A DNA stretch of 64,000 nucleotides from Granulicoccus phenolivorans DSM 17626 = NBRC 107789 = JCM 15570 (GCF_000423085.1 NZ_AUHH01000009.1:1-64000); one strand, 5' to 3'; numbered from the stretch's first letter, positions 16,978 through 29,217 are shown. A program made the numbers and translations. Notes: generated by a model from the sequence alone, not told the origin.

Positions 16978-18876
16978 TCAGCGCGGGTCGGCGACCGCAT
17001 CGCGGTCGCCCTCGACCTCGTCGATGACCTCCTGGAAGGACGCCGGCACCGGCGCCTCACCCTCCAGGCGTCCCAGCTCGACCAGGTGATTGAACTCCGC
17101 GCTCTGCTCCCGAACCTCGTCGAAGGTGCCGTACGCCTCGACCCGGCCCTCCTTGAGGAAGGCGACCCGGTCACAGTGACGCACCGTGGAGAGCCGGTGG
17201 GCGACCACGACGACGGTGATCCGGCCGCTGAGCGCCTGCACGGTCTCGGTGACCCGGCGCTCGGTCTCGTTGTCCAGCGCCGAGGTGGCCTCGTCCAGGA
17301 CGAGCAGCTTCGGGTCCCGGTACAGGGCTCGGGCGATGCCGATCCGCTGTCGCTGACCGCCGGAGAGTCGGGAGCCGCGTTCGCCGAAGTCGGTATCGAC
17401 GCCCTCGGGCTGGTCGGCGACGAAGCTCTCCAACTGGGCGCCGCGGATCGCCTCGGCCAGCCGGTCGGGGTCGATCTGCGCGCGCGGGGTGTCGAAGGAG
17501 ATGTTCTCCGCCAGCGAGACGTCGAACAGGTAGACCTCCTGCGGCACCATCGCCACATTGCGCTGCCAGCCGGCCATGTCGCCGGCGATGTCGACGCCGT
17601 CCACGCGCACCCGCCCGGAGGTCGGGTCGTGCAGTCCGAGGAGTATGTCGACCAGGGTCGATTTCCCCGCACCGGAGCCGCCGACGATCGCCAGTGAATT
17701 CCCCGCCGGGACGGTCAGGTCGATCCCGCGCAGCACCTCGGCGGTGCCGTCGTCGTACCGGAACCGGACGTGCTCGAAACGCACCTGGTCGGTGAACGGC
17801 AGCGGCGTCGCGTCCGGGTCGGGGGAGGTCGGGTACTGCTCGGCGTTGGCCAGCTCGGAGACGACCAGGTCCCAGGCCTCCTGACCGGATCGGATCATCG
17901 TCAGCGACCCCATGAACCGGGAGATGGAGGGCAGGATCCGCAGCCCGGCGGTGGCGAACAGCGCCAGGGTGGTGATCGCCTGCTGGCTCGGGGTACCGGC
18001 GAAGATGGCTGCGGTCATCACGCCGATGCCGAGGACGAACATCACCTCGAGGATGTGCTTGGGCAACTCGGTCAGAAAGGAGGCGATCCGGCCGGCGCTG
18101 GCGGAGTCCCAGCGGGCCTTCCGGTAGCGGGCCAGGAACCATTCCTGGGAATGCCGGATCTTGATCTCCTTGATCCCGCCGAGCGCGTGGAACGCGGCCA
18201 TGTAGACCTCGCGGGAGGACTCCAATACCTGCTGACCGGCCCGGTGGGCCCGCGGTCGGATGTAGAGCTGCAGCAACAGCGAGGCGACCGCGAAGTAGAC
18301 GACCGCGACCAGCGCGGGCCCCGGTGCGGCAATCAGCAGGACCACCAGCAGCGCAAGGATCGAGATCAGGTCGGCGGTGGCGCTGATGGTGGCCTGGACG
18401 GTCTGTGAATAGGCCTGCCCCACGGCGTCATTCATCGTGCGGATCAGGTCGGAGGTGCCCCGCCGGGTGTGCAACTGGTACGGAGCCCGCAGGTAATAGC
18501 GAAACAGCCGGGTCGAGGTGGCGACCTGCTGGCGGGCCATCACGCCGCTGGACCACCAGCGGATGACGATCGTGAGCAGTGCTTTGATCGCGAAGGCCAG
18601 CACCACGATCGCGGCGATGTAGATCGCCAGCCGGTCCTGCGGCGGGTTTCCGAACCAGCCCCGCAACAGGTCCAGCAGCCCGCCGGCCTGGATGCCGGTG
18701 AGCAGCTCCATCAGCGGCAGTACCGCGGCAACACCGGCAACTTCGGCGAACGCGATCAGCACCGATCCGACCAGCACCAGCAGGAACCGGATCTTGGTCG
18801 AGCGATCGAACATCAGGTTGACGCCGGCCGGGCGCGAGCGGCGTCCCGAATCGGCGGCGGGCTGGGCGTCGGTCAC
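16978..18876 (-). CDS. ABC exporter, fused membrane and ATPase domains (MsbA/PglK-like)
   Basis: A 632-residue half-transporter. Six transmembrane helices lie in about 25-330, followed by a nucleotide-binding domain with Walker A GGSGAGKST, Q-loop VPQEVYLFD, signature LSGGQRQRIGIARAL, Walker B LLVLDEATSALD and H-loop VVAHRLSTVR. It would act as a homodimer. In this locus, beside GT2 genes, it probably flips a lipid-linked saccharide as PglK does. GTG 18876 overlaps the upstream GT2 stop (GTGA). An in-frame GTG at 18885 and the internal ATG of MFDRSTK are alternative starts. Confidence 0.9.
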   Translation of the reverse strand: MTDAQPAADSGRRSRPAGVNLMFDRSTKIRFLLVLVGSVLIAFAEVAGVAAVLPLMELLTGIQAGGLLDLLRGWFGNPPQDRLAIYIAAIVVLAFAIKALLTIVIRWWSSGVMARQQVATSTRLFRYYLRAPYQLHTRRGTSDLIRTMNDAVGQAYSQTVQATISATADLISILALLVVLLIAAPGPALVAVVYFAVASLLLQLYIRPRAHRAGQQVLESSREVYMAAFHALGGIKEIKIRHSQEWFLARYRKARWDSASAGRIASFLTELPKHILEVMFVLGIGVMTAAIFAGTPSQQAITTLALFATAGLRILPSISRFMGSLTMIRSGQEAWDLVVSELANAEQYPTSPDPDATPLPFTDQVRFEHVRFRYDDGTAEVLRGIDLTVPAGNSLAIVGGSGAGKSTLVDILLGLHDPTSGRVRVDGVDIAGDMAGWQRNVAMVPQEVYLFDVSLAENISFDTPRAQIDPDRLAEAIRGAQLESFVADQPEGVDTDFGERGSRLSGGQRQRIGIARALYRDPKLLVLDEATSALDNETERRVTETVQALSGRITVVVVAHRLSTVRHCDRVAFLKEGRVEAYGTFDEVREQSAEFNHLVELGRLEGEAPVPASFQEVIDEVEGDRDAVADPR

Positions 18877-19745
18877 AACGGGCACCGTACCCGGAAATGG
18901 ATACTGCCGCGTATTCGGCCGATGCCCCACGCGACGTTCTTCACCCAGCGACCGCGCTTGTTCTCGGTGTTCAGGCCGGGAATCCGGCTTGCCAGGATCA
19001 GCCAGTTGCGGATCTCTGCTTTCAGGCTGTTGCGTTCGATGCCGTGGTCCCGCCAGGTGGCGTACAACTTCGCATAGTTCCAGCCGTACCGGTAGAACTG
19101 GCGTCGCAGTCCCTTGTAGGACTTGCGCAGTCGGTAGTTCAGGACGGCATCGGGAGCGAAACCGATTGTCGCGCCCCGCTCCAGGGCGCGCCAGCAGAAG
19201 TCGACCTCCTCCTGGCCGCCGCGGTAGGTCTCGTCGAAGCCACCCAACTCGGCGAAGAGGTCGGCATGGATCCCCATGTTTCCGCCCATGGCGTACTCGC
19301 GATGATCGAGTGCAGTGGGCAGACCGGTGGAATCGGCATAGCCGTACCATTCGACCACCTCAGGGGTGTTGACCTTGCCGAACTGCAGCTTGCCGCTGAC
19401 GATGTCGGCGGTCTGCAGCCCGTCCACCATCGCCTGGACCCAACCGGGTTCGACCTCGTCGTCGGCATCGCAGAACATCACGTAGCGACCCCGCGCCGCC
19501 AGACCGCCGGCGTTGCGCCCGGTCGAGACGCTCGCCGGGCCGCTCGCGTCGATGACGCGCAGGTTCAGCCGGTCGCCCCAGGATTCAGCGACGGTACGGG
19601 TGGCGTCGGTGGAGCCGTTGTCGGCCACCACGACCTCGAAGGGATAGTCGGTCTGCTGGACGGCCAACGCGGCGAGCTCGAGATGGAGCACATCGGCGCC
19701 ATTTCGCACCGGAATAACCACGCTCGCGATCGGACTCTCGGGCAT
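18873..19745 (-). CDS. GT2 family glycosyltransferase
   Basis: A 290-residue GT-A enzyme with a standard family core: ASVVIPVRNGADVLHLELAAL, VVVADNGSTDATR, VSTGRNAGG, and the metal motif MFCDADDEVEPGW (D-A-D-D) near residue 95. Then comes LGGFDETYRGGQEEVDFCWRALERG. The C-terminal stretch is basic. It is translationally coupled to the ABC exporter downstream. The upstream side is a 128-bp divergent region with the GT2-like gene at 19874. Confidence 0.88.
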   Translation of the reverse strand: MPESPIASVVIPVRNGADVLHLELAALAVQQTDYPFEVVVADNGSTDATRTVAESWGDRLNLRVIDASGPASVSTGRNAGGLAARGRYVMFCDADDEVEPGWVQAMVDGLQTADIVSGKLQFGKVNTPEVVEWYGYADSTGLPTALDHREYAMGGNMGIHADLFAELGGFDETYRGGQEEVDFCWRALERGATIGFAPDAVLNYRLRKSYKGLRRQFYRYGWNYAKLYATWRDHGIERNSLKAEIRNWLILASRIPGLNTENKRGRWVKNVAWGIGRIRGSIHFRVRCPL

Positions 19746-19873
19746 GGGGATTACAGTGCCATAAATTCCTCGGAACGCCTGATCCGAACCGGTGCAACGT
19801 GTCCCGGATCACGGTGAGTCTTCCCGGTAATCGCCGTTTTGGACACTCGCCGGTGATGGTATTGGATGGCCCC

Positions 19874-20875
19874 ATGTGGTGGAGTGAGCGAGTGCTGGCA
19901 GCCGCGCGGGCAACCAAACATCAGGGGCTGCTCGCCACCCGTGATCTGGGTCAACTCCGCCAGGGAATTCGCGCGCGCACCGATCCGAAACTGCGCCGCG
20001 AGCGGCAGCTGGCAGTGGCTGGATTGCACCTTCCGGAGTTGCCGGAACGCTCACGGCAGGAAGGCAGTGTGTGGGCGGTCACGATGGTTCGCAACGAGGC
20101 GGACGTCATCGGGGACACTGTGCAGCACCTGCTGGATCAAGGCGTGGCGGGCATTCTGGTGGCCGACAATGGATCGGTCGACGGCACGGCACAGGTGATT
20201 CGAGGCCTGAACGATGCGCGGGTGTATCTGGTCGACGACCGGGAGCCCGCCTTCTTCCAAGCGGCCAAGCTGACCGAACTCGCGCGTAGGGCCGCCGGTG
20301 CCGGGGCGGACTGGATCGTCCCGTTCGATGGGGACGAATTCTGGTTCGGGCTCGAGGGCAGCCTGATCGACTCGTTGCGGTCCCTCGCCAGCCCGATCGC
20401 GGTCGCGCACGTCCACAACGCGTTTCCCTCGCCGGAAGGGGGTGGCTGGCGTCTGGACACCAGCCCGGCCCGGCTGCAGAAGGTGGCTTTCCGCTGGCAT
20501 CGGTTGGCATACCTCCACCACGGAAATCATGCAGTGTTTCGGCCCGGGCGGCCGACCGAGCGGCTTCGGGTATTGCATACGCCGTGGCGGTCGTTCGAGC
20601 AGTTCGAGCGCAAGATCCGGTTGGGGGCTGCGGCGATGGATCTTGCTCGCGGGCGGCGTACGGACTCTGACACCGGCGGCGACCACTGGCGGGATCTGGC
20701 CCTGCTGGACGACGCAGACCTGCGCACGGCCTGGAGCGACCTGCTCAACGGGCGGGCGCCGGAGATCATGGAATGGATTCCCCGGGGAGAGCTCCGGGAG
20801 TGTCACTGGCGCCATGCCAGGCAGTGGGCCGAGATCTGGTCGCAGGTGAGCGACGAGGGTGCGACCCGGAAGTAG
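19874..20875 (+). CDS. GT2-like glycosyltransferase (Glyco_tranf_2_4 type)
   Basis: A 333-residue protein with VWAVTMVRNEADVIGDTVQHLLDQG, GILVADNGSVDGT and WIVPFDGDEFW (a D-x-D-E metal motif near residue 155). This is the layout of the Glyco_tranf_2_4 group, which often follows an N-terminal helical region as here (residues 1-70). I chose ATG 19874, preceded by GGATGG; ATG 19856 and 19799 are in-frame alternatives. It is single and ends 14 bp from the convergent GT gene at 20890. Confidence 0.82.
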   Translation: MWWSERVLAAARATKHQGLLATRDLGQLRQGIRARTDPKLRRERQLAVAGLHLPELPERSRQEGSVWAVTMVRNEADVIGDTVQHLLDQGVAGILVADNGSVDGTAQVIRGLNDARVYLVDDREPAFFQAAKLTELARRAAGAGADWIVPFDGDEFWFGLEGSLIDSLRSLASPIAVAHVHNAFPSPEGGGWRLDTSPARLQKVAFRWHRLAYLHHGNHAVFRPGRPTERLRVLHTPWRSFEQFERKIRLGAAAMDLARGRRTDSDTGGDHWRDLALLDDADLRTAWSDLLNGRAPEIMEWIPRGELRECHWRHARQWAEIWSQVSDEGATRK

Positions 20876-20889
20876 GGGCGCTCCTCGGA

Positions 20890-21636
20890 TCAGCGGGGCA
20901 GGTGCTGTCGGAGGCGGTGACGCGCCAGCCGGACCCCCTCGACGGCACGGACCAGGTGTTCCCACCAGCGTGTGCCTTCCAGGGGCGTCAGGATTCGGTC
21001 CGCCTCGGCCTGCTCCTCGGCGCGCAACTTCTGGATCTCGGGAGTCTGGGTGGTCGACCCCATTTCGGTCTCGAAGCGGACCCCGAGGATCGCACCCGGA
21101 GGTCGACGCTGCGCCATGATCAACCAGTCGTCGCCGCCCCAGATTCGCATCGACTCCGGGATCGGGGAGTAATCCCGGCGGCGCAGGCACATGAACACCC
21201 CGAAGCCGAATGAGGTGGTGCTGGCGCGGGCCAGCGTCACCCGTGGCGTACCGCTGACCTCGGCGAATGCCGAACGATCCGGTCCGATGACGCCGAAGAG
21301 GCCGCGGGACAGCGCCTTTCCCACCACGTCGAAAGCTGCGGCATCGAACAGTACGTCGTCGTTCACGATCGCCAGGTATTCCCCGCGCGCTTCGCGAGCG
21401 CCGAGATTCCAGGCCGGATTGACGAAGATGTTTCGTTCCTGCTGCAGCACGCGCACCTTGGGGGAATCCCAGTGCAGCGGGTCGGGCGCATTGTTGATGA
21501 CGAGCACTTCGAGAACACGAGGATGTCCCGCGCAGGTATCGACGACCTGAGGCAGGTGTTCCGAGCGCTGCAGGGTGGGAATGAGCACCGAGAACCGTCC
21601 GGTTGTCGTCTCGTCGATCCTCATTTCGTCAGCCAT
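20890..21636 (-). CDS. GT2-like glycosyltransferase
   Basis: A short (248-residue) GT-A protein: RFSVLIPTLQRSEHLPQVV, VLVINNAPDPLH, NPAWNLGARE, LAIVNDDVLFD (N-D-D in place of DXD, near residue 95), and a late IWGGDDWLIMAQRR (G-G-D-D) motif. It lacks a C-terminal extension. The ATG sits 8 bp inside the end of the rmlC-rmlD fusion gene, so it is translated together with the dTDP-rhamnose enzymes. A rhamnosyltransferase role is inferred from that coupling. Confidence 0.82.
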   Translation of the reverse strand: MADEMRIDETTTGRFSVLIPTLQRSEHLPQVVDTCAGHPRVLEVLVINNAPDPLHWDSPKVRVLQQERNIFVNPAWNLGAREARGEYLAIVNDDVLFDAAAFDVVGKALSRGLFGVIGPDRSAFAEVSGTPRVTLARASTTSFGFGVFMCLRRRDYSPIPESMRIWGGDDWLIMAQRRPPGAILGVRFETEMGSTTQTPEIQKLRAEEQAEADRILTPLEGTRWWEHLVRAVEGVRLARHRLRQHLPR

Positions 21637-22968
21637 GGTGACGAAATCCGGTCGCGCCCAACTTCGCCAGGCTGAGCGTGGAGTGCCGCGGCCGAGCGGC
21701 CATCGCCTTGCCCCGGGCGTACTCCTCGGTGCTGGTCGGCGAAACCATGGCGGGGTCGACGCCGGCCTCGGCGTACACCCGGCGAGCAATAGCGAACCAG
21801 GTCTCGGTCGGGCCGTCGTCGGTGACGTTGTAGGTGCCGTACGCCGCCTCGGTGTCCAGCAGATGCTTGATCGCCCCGGCCAGGGTCGAGGTGTGGGTGA
21901 GTCGGCCGTGCTGATCGTCGACCACCGACGGGGCAATCCCACGCGCGGCCAGGCTCTGCATCGTGGCGACGAAGTTCGCGCCATCGCCGACCACCCAGGA
22001 GGTGCGCACCAGGTAGTGCTGCGGCCAGGTCATCACCAGTTCGTCGGCGGCGGCCTTGGTCACCCCGTAGAACCCGAGGGGGGAGAACGGCTCGTCCTCG
22101 GTGTGCTCGGGCTGGGTTCCGTCGAAGACGTAGTCGCTGGACACGTGCACCAGCCGGGCCCGGTGCTCCCGGGCGATCCCGACCAGCTTGCGGACCGCGG
22201 TCACGTTGCTCGCCCAACTCGCGGCTCGTTCGGTCTCGGCCCGATCCACGGCGGTGTACGCCGCGGCGTTGATGATCGTGCCGACCCCGGTGAAGTCGTG
22301 GGTGTCGGGGTGCTGCAGGTCGAAGTCGGGCCGGGCCAGCAGGGTCGCGTCGGGGAACAGCGGCTGCAGAGCTTTGCCGAGCTGTCCGTTCGCGCCGATG
22401 ATGACGGTACGCCGGGGCGCGAACGGGGTGACTTCGGCCAGCCGCGGATGGGCCCGGTCGGCCTCGGACAGGATGGCCTGCTCCAGCGGGATCGGCCAGG
22501 CGATCGCGGCGGTCTCGTCGGCCAGGTTCAGGAAGGTGTAGGACGCTTTCGCCGCGGCACTCCAGTGGTCGTTGACCAGGTAGGCGTACCCGGTGCCCGG
22601 CTCGAGGGTCTGGTACGCGTTCCCGACCCCGCGCGGCACGAACACCGCGGTCTCCGGCCCCAGCTCCACCGTCACGGTCTGCCCGAAGGAGTCCCCGGCG
22701 CGCAGGTCGACCCAGGCGCCGAAGATCCGCCCGTTGGTGACCGAGACGAACTTGTCCCACGGCTCGGCATGGATGCCGCGGGTGACCCCGACCTGTTCGT
22801 TGTGCGCGACGTTCTGCTGCACGGGGGCGAAGTCGGGCAGGCCGAGCGCGGTCATCTTGGCCCGCTGCCAGTTCTCCTTGAACCAGCCGCGCGCGTCGCC
22901 GTGGACCGGCAGGTCCACGATCAACAGCCCGGGAATCGCGGTCTCGCGGACCGCCAGGGCGCCGGCCA

Positions 22969-22969
<1 letters not shown>
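21629..22969 (-). CDS. rmlCD: Bifunctional dTDP-4-dehydrorhamnose 3,5-epimerase / reductase (RmlC-RmlD fusion)
   Basis: A 446-residue fusion for the last two steps of dTDP-L-rhamnose synthesis. Residues about 1-183 are an RmlC cupin (GDARGWFKENWQ, VTRGIHAEPWDKFVSV with the catalytic His, VPRGVGNAYQ, YLVNDHW). From about 185 on is RmlD, an extended SDR with IIGANGQLG, INAAAYTAVDRAE, VSSDYVFDG and FYGVTKAAAD (Y-x-x-x-K near 300). The fusion is known in some Actinobacteria. The ATG overlaps the rmlB stop by one base. It forms a minus operon rmlB, rmlCD, GT2. Confidence 0.95.
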
Positions 22970-24900
<1,931 letters not shown>

Positions 24901-24908
<8 letters not shown>

Positions 24909-26115
24909 GCGTCCCGGCGTGGTGGTGCTGTCGGCGGTGCTGCCGCACCCCAGGATGGACAATGCGGGCGGCAACTACGTGTACCACGTGGTGACCTCGC
25001 TGGCCGCGGAGGCCGAGGTGACGGTCCTGGTCCCCAATGATCCGACCAATCGGGCGGCCCGCGAGCAGCCGGGCGTGGTGCCGGGGCGGTTGCTCGACAC
25101 CTCCGCCCGGGCCGTGCCGGTGCGCGCGATTTCCTGGCTGCTGTTCCACCTCCGTCGGCTGGTCGGTCGGGTCAATGCGAGTCCGCCCCCGCTGGTGTTC
25201 GGCTGGGCGTTGCTGACCGATCGGGCGGCTCGGGCCGAACTGCGGCGGGCTCGCGTGGTGGATCTGCAATGGAGCGAGTTCATCGGCCTGGCCCCGCTGG
25301 TGCGCCGGCTCGCCCCGCAGGCGCGGCTGGTGGGAACCTTCCATGATGTGCTCTCCCAGCGGTATCAGCGGTACGCCGAGGCGGGGGAACGCTCGCTGCC
25401 CCGGTGGGCGTGGCGCAGCAGCGCCCGGTTCATGCGCGCCGCCGAGCGTCGGGCGCTGCGACGGCTCGATCTGGCGATCACGCTGAGCGAGAAGGATCGC
25501 GCGCTGCTTCCGGGCGGGCGGGCCCGTACCGCCGTGATCACGCCGCCGATCCCGGCGCCGGAGTCGGAGCAGCCGCGGTCCGCGCGGCCCACGGTGCTGT
25601 TCGTGGGAAATCTGGGCCGCGACGACAACATCGATGCGGTGGAATGGCTGGTCGCCGAGATCTGGCCGCTGGTGCGCGAGCGCTTCCCGGACGCCGAACT
25701 GCACCTGGTCGGGGCGCGGGCTCCGGAGCGGGTCCGGGCGGTGGCCGAAGCGGCTGCCGGGGTCGTGCTGGACGGGTTCGTCGATGATCTGGGGGCCGCG
25801 TACGCCCGGGCCTGGGCGGTGGTGGTGCCGTTGCGACTGGGTGCGGGGATCAAGTTCAAGACCATCGAGGCGCTGCTCGGTGGCGTACCGCTGGTCACCA
25901 CGCCGGTCGGGCTCGAGGGGATCGACGCCGCCGATCTGGTCGAAGCGGTGAGTACCGTTCCGCGGGAGTTGGCCGATGCGCTCACCCGGGTCCTGGCCGA
26001 TCCGGCCGCCGCTCGGGACCGGGCCCGAGCCGCGCAGGCCCGGGCCGGGCAGCAATTCGGCCCGGGCGCGTTCGAGTCGAGTCTGCAGGCAGCGTACGCA
26101 CCGGAGCTTCGATGA
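24901..26115 (+). CDS. GT4 family glycosyltransferase
   Basis: A 404-residue GT-B enzyme. The N-terminal domain begins [26 protein letters not shown], with QWSEFIGL and [13 protein letters not shown]. The C-terminal domain has [32 protein letters not shown], and [27 protein letters not shown] near 315-340, the donor motif of GT4 enzymes related to WsaF-like rhamnosyltransferases. I prefer GTG 24901, about 8 bases after GGAAC; GTG 24895 is also in frame. Both lie inside rmlA. It overlaps the next GT gene by ATGA. Confidence 0.88.
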
Positions 26116-27191
26116 TCTGGTTCATGGCCCCTGACCTGCCGACCGCCAGCGGCGGGCTGATGATGATGTACGCCATCGCCGAAGCCCTCGACGCGGGCGG
26201 GCTGCCGGCCACGGTCTGGCACGGGACCCCCGGGCTGCGCTACGACACCTTCGACTCCGCCGCGCCGGTCTTCCACGGGCTTGAGGCCGAGCTGCGGCCC
26301 GGCGACCTGCTGGTGCTGGCCGAGACCGGGGGGCCGAAGTGGCAGTTCCTGGCCGCCGGGGCGCCGGTGGTCATGCTGTGTCAGGGATACACCTTCGCCT
26401 ACCAGTTCCTGACGCCGCAGACTCCGGTCGAGCCGGGCTATCCGGGCTGGCCGAACGTTCGCGCGGTGGTCGCCACGAGCGACTACATCGCCGCGGTGGT
26501 TGGTCGGTTGTCCGGGGATCTGCCGGTGCACCGAGTGCCGGTGCTGGTCGATGACACCGTGTTTCGGCCGGCGGCCAAGCAGCGGGTCGTGGCGTACATG
26601 CCCCGGCGCCGGCGTACCGACATCGAGGGGGCGCTGCAACTGCTGCGCCGGACCGGAACGCCGGCCGGCTGGGAGTTCGTCGCCATCGAGGGGGCAACCC
26701 GTGCGGAGGTGGCCGAGATCCTGGGTCGGGCCGCGATCTACCTCAGCGGCGCCGAACGCGACGGCTTCGGGTTGCCCGGGGCCGAGGCGATGGCGGCCGG
26801 ATGCCATGTCGTCGGCTTCACCGGAACCGGCGGCGCGGAGTACCTGCGGGCGGACACGGCGAGTGTGGTCCATGATGACGACGTGCTGGCCCTGGCCGAC
26901 GCGCTCGACGCGGCGATCCGGGCGTACGACTCCGGCGCGGACTGGTTCGCCGAGCGGACGGCACGTGGTCGGGACCTGGTGCGGAACCGCTACGCCCCCG
27001 AGGTCTTCGCCCGCGAGGTCCGGGCGAGCTTCGGCACGCTGCTCGCCCCCGACTCGGCCGCGGTGCTCACCGAACCGATCCGGGTCCAGCACTACCAGGC
27101 ACACGCTCCGGCAACCGGCTGGTGGCCCACCGCCTACCGCGGCGCTCGTCGGCTGGCCCGCCGCACTCTCACCGCGCTGCGTCGCCCCTGA
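26112..27191 (+). CDS. GT4-like glycosyltransferase
   Basis: A 359-residue protein starting [25 protein letters not shown], then LVLAETGGPKW and VMLCQGYTFAYQF. The donor half has PRRRRTDIEGALQLL and AAIYLSGAERDGFGLPGAEAMAAGCHVVGFTG near 215-245, the E-R-D-G-F-G-L-P-G-A-E-A version of the GT4 donor motif. No membrane segment. The ATG overlaps the previous GT gene (ATGA). The last 23 bp overlap the convergent PIG-L gene. Third gene of an rmlA-led operon. Confidence 0.86.
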   Translation: MIWFMAPDLPTASGGLMMMYAIAEALDAGGLPATVWHGTPGLRYDTFDSAAPVFHGLEAELRPGDLLVLAETGGPKWQFLAAGAPVVMLCQGYTFAYQFLTPQTPVEPGYPGWPNVRAVVATSDYIAAVVGRLSGDLPVHRVPVLVDDTVFRPAAKQRVVAYMPRRRRTDIEGALQLLRRTGTPAGWEFVAIEGATRAEVAEILGRAAIYLSGAERDGFGLPGAEAMAAGCHVVGFTGTGGAEYLRADTASVVHDDDVLALADALDAAIRAYDSGADWFAERTARGRDLVRNRYAPEVFAREVRASFGTLLAPDSAAVLTEPIRVQHYQAHAPATGWWPTAYRGARRLARRTLTALRRP

Positions 27192-28074
27192 CCGCGTGGG
27201 AGCCGGGGTCGACCGGCCGGAACACCTCGCGGTCCAGGAACGGCGCCAGCCAGTTGTCGGGGAAGGGCACCCAGGACGACTCCCCGGTGTAGCTGGTGGT
27301 CTGCGTCCGGTACGCCGCAAAGGCCTGCCGCTTCAGGTCGGGATCGCTGACCGGCACTGACCACCAACCGGGCGCGACCGGCTCGCGCCGGGCCCGACGC
27401 AGTTCCCGGAGTTGCGTCGGGAGTGGAGCGAACGGGGCGGTCCGCATCGGGCCGTCGGTCCACTGCCACACCGGGTACGCCGAGACCGGCCCGGAGAAGC
27501 CGACCCGGCGCAGGGCGGCGAGGCCGAGGTGATGGACCAGCCGGTGCTCCTCGGGCCACTCCTCGGCGGAGATGAGCAGCACCTCCTGGGGATCGACGTC
27601 GGTCAGCACCGGGCAGAGTCGGTCGATGATGGCGTCGGTTCCGGTGCGCAGCTCGTCGGCATCGGCGCCGAGGAAGTGCACCCGCGCCGCCGGTACGCCG
27701 AGCACTCCGGCGGCGGCGACCGATTCCTCGCGGCGCAGCTCGGCCAGTTCGCTCGGGGAGATTCGCTCCGAGCGGTGGGAATCGCCGCCGTCGCTGACCA
27801 CCACGATGTCGACCCGCTGCCCGGCGGCGACCCGCTGGGCGATCGTGGCGGCGCACCCGATGGTTTCGTCGTCGGGGTGCGGGGCCAGCACGAGCAGTGA
27901 CCGGGCGGGGGCCGCGGCGGGGGTTGCGGCAGCCAGCACGGCGGTCCGCCACTCGGCATTGAGCCGGCGACGCCGGGGCTCCAGCCAGGGCCTGGCTAGA
28001 CTCAGCACGGCGAAGCGGGCCCGCCTCCGGGCAGCCCCCAGCACGACACGAACACGGGGTGGGATCGTCGGCAC
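27169..28074 (-). CDS. PIG-L family deacetylase
   Basis: A 301-residue LmbE/PIG-L-type zinc-dependent N-deacetylase. It has the metal-binding LLVLAPHPDDETIGCAATI at about 60-78 (H-P-D-D-E) and a later EEHRLVHHLGLAAL supplying the third histidine. Such enzymes deacetylate N-acetyl sugars (as MshB and GPI PIG-L do). In this position it may deacetylate an amino sugar of the polymer or its precursor. GTG 28074 is 36 bp from the divergent GT4 gene; longer upstream frames are antisense. A basic N-terminal 45 residues precede the domain. Confidence 0.88.
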   Translation of the reverse strand: MPTIPPRVRVVLGAARRRARFAVLSLARPWLEPRRRRLNAEWRTAVLAAATPAAAPARSLLVLAPHPDDETIGCAATIAQRVAAGQRVDIVVVSDGGDSHRSERISPSELAELRREESVAAAGVLGVPAARVHFLGADADELRTGTDAIIDRLCPVLTDVDPQEVLLISAEEWPEEHRLVHHLGLAALRRVGFSGPVSAYPVWQWTDGPMRTAPFAPLPTQLRELRRARREPVAPGWWSVPVSDPDLKRQAFAAYRTQTTSYTGESSWVPFPDNWLAPFLDREVFRPVDPGSHAVRGDAAR

Positions 28075-28110
28075 GCGCCCAGCGTACGTCGATTCGGGGA
28101 AGGGGTCGCG

Positions 28111-29178
28111 GTGGAGAAGTGGTTGGTGCTCTCGGAGCACGACGTGGGCGCCTGGCGCCGGGCCTATCAGCGGGGCGAGCGCCCGGCGGCGCTGCCGTAC
28201 GGGGTGGATGCGCTGCTCGGGCTCGGGGTGGATCTGGCCGCCCCCGACCCGTTGCCGGACCGGCCCTGGCTGCAGAAGGCGGCCACGGCCGCGCATCACC
28301 GGCTCGGGTACCCGGTCCATCGGCTCCTGTCGGCCCGGCGGCTGCTGCCGGAAGCGGATGTCGTGCTGGCGCTGATGGAGGCCGAGGGGGCGGCCGCGGC
28401 GCAGGCTCGGTATCGCCGCGTCGGGGTTTTTGCCGATACTGCGGTGGTGATCTTCGGGTGCTGGTTGGCCGATGATCTCACCCGGGCCACCCCGGCGGGG
28501 CGAGCAGCGTTGCTGCGGCGCTATCGGGGCGCCGATCTGATCACCCATTTCACCCACCAGGAAACGGCGGTCCTGGTGGAGGCCGGGTTCGCGCCGGAGC
28601 AGTTGCTCCGGGTCACTTCCGGGTTCAGCCATCGCTACTACGTGCCGGATCCGACCGTGGCCAAGGACATCGACATCCTCTCGGTCGGGCAGGACCGGGG
28701 CCGGGACTACGCCACCCTGTTCGCGGCGGTGGAGGGCACCGATCTGCGGGTGGACGTGGTGTGCAAGCCGCAGAATCTGGCGGGACTGACCGTGCCGGAC
28801 AACGTCACGCTCCATGGGACCGTCGATCTGCCGACCTACCGCCGGATGCTGCAGCGGGCCAGGGTGGTTGTGGTGCCGACCCACGTGATGATGTATCCCA
28901 CCGGGTCCAGCGTGGCGCTGGAAGCGGCGGCGACCGGGGCCTGCGTGGTGGTCTCCGATACCCCGGGGATGCGGGAGCTTTTCATCAATGGGCAGACCGC
29001 GCTGATGCCGGCCAGCGGAGATCCGGATGCGCTCCGCGATGCCCTGGTGATGGCCGATGGCGATCCGGATCTCCGGGCCCGGCTGGGTCGAGCGGCCCGG
29101 GCCGCGGTGGAGCGGACCTACAATGCGGACAATCTGTGGCGCGAGGTGTACGAGCACTGGACCGCGCTGGCCCGCTGA
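28111..29178 (+). CDS. GT4-like glycosyltransferase
   Basis: A 355-residue protein opening EKWLVLSEHDVGAWRRAY, a divergent N-terminal domain, followed by a GT4-type donor half: KDIDILSVGQDRGRDYATLFAAVEG, VVCKPQNLAGL, PDNVTLHG and MYPTGSSVALEAAATGACVVVSDTPGMRE near 265-295. GTG start with GGGGAAGGGG upstream. It is the last gene before tRNA-Ser. Substrate unknown. Confidence 0.85.
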   Translation: MEKWLVLSEHDVGAWRRAYQRGERPAALPYGVDALLGLGVDLAAPDPLPDRPWLQKAATAAHHRLGYPVHRLLSARRLLPEADVVLALMEAEGAAAAQARYRRVGVFADTAVVIFGCWLADDLTRATPAGRAALLRRYRGADLITHFTHQETAVLVEAGFAPEQLLRVTSGFSHRYYVPDPTVAKDIDILSVGQDRGRDYATLFAAVEGTDLRVDVVCKPQNLAGLTVPDNVTLHGTVDLPTYRRMLQRARVVVVPTHVMMYPTGSSVALEAAATGACVVVSDTPGMRELFINGQTALMPASGDPDALRDALVMADGDPDLRARLGRAARAAVERTYNADNLWREVYEHWTALAR

Positions 29179-29187
29179 CCCTTCGGT

Positions 29188-29217
29188 TTGCCGGGTGAGC
29201 AGCGTGCCGGGTAAGCT
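29188..29217 (+). promoter_or_regulatory. Promoter of tRNA-Ser
   Basis: TTGCCG (29188-29193), an 18-bp spacer and TAAGCT (29212-29217), ending 11 bp before the mature tRNA. Spacing and hexamers fit a housekeeping sigma-70-type promoter. Confidence 0.55.
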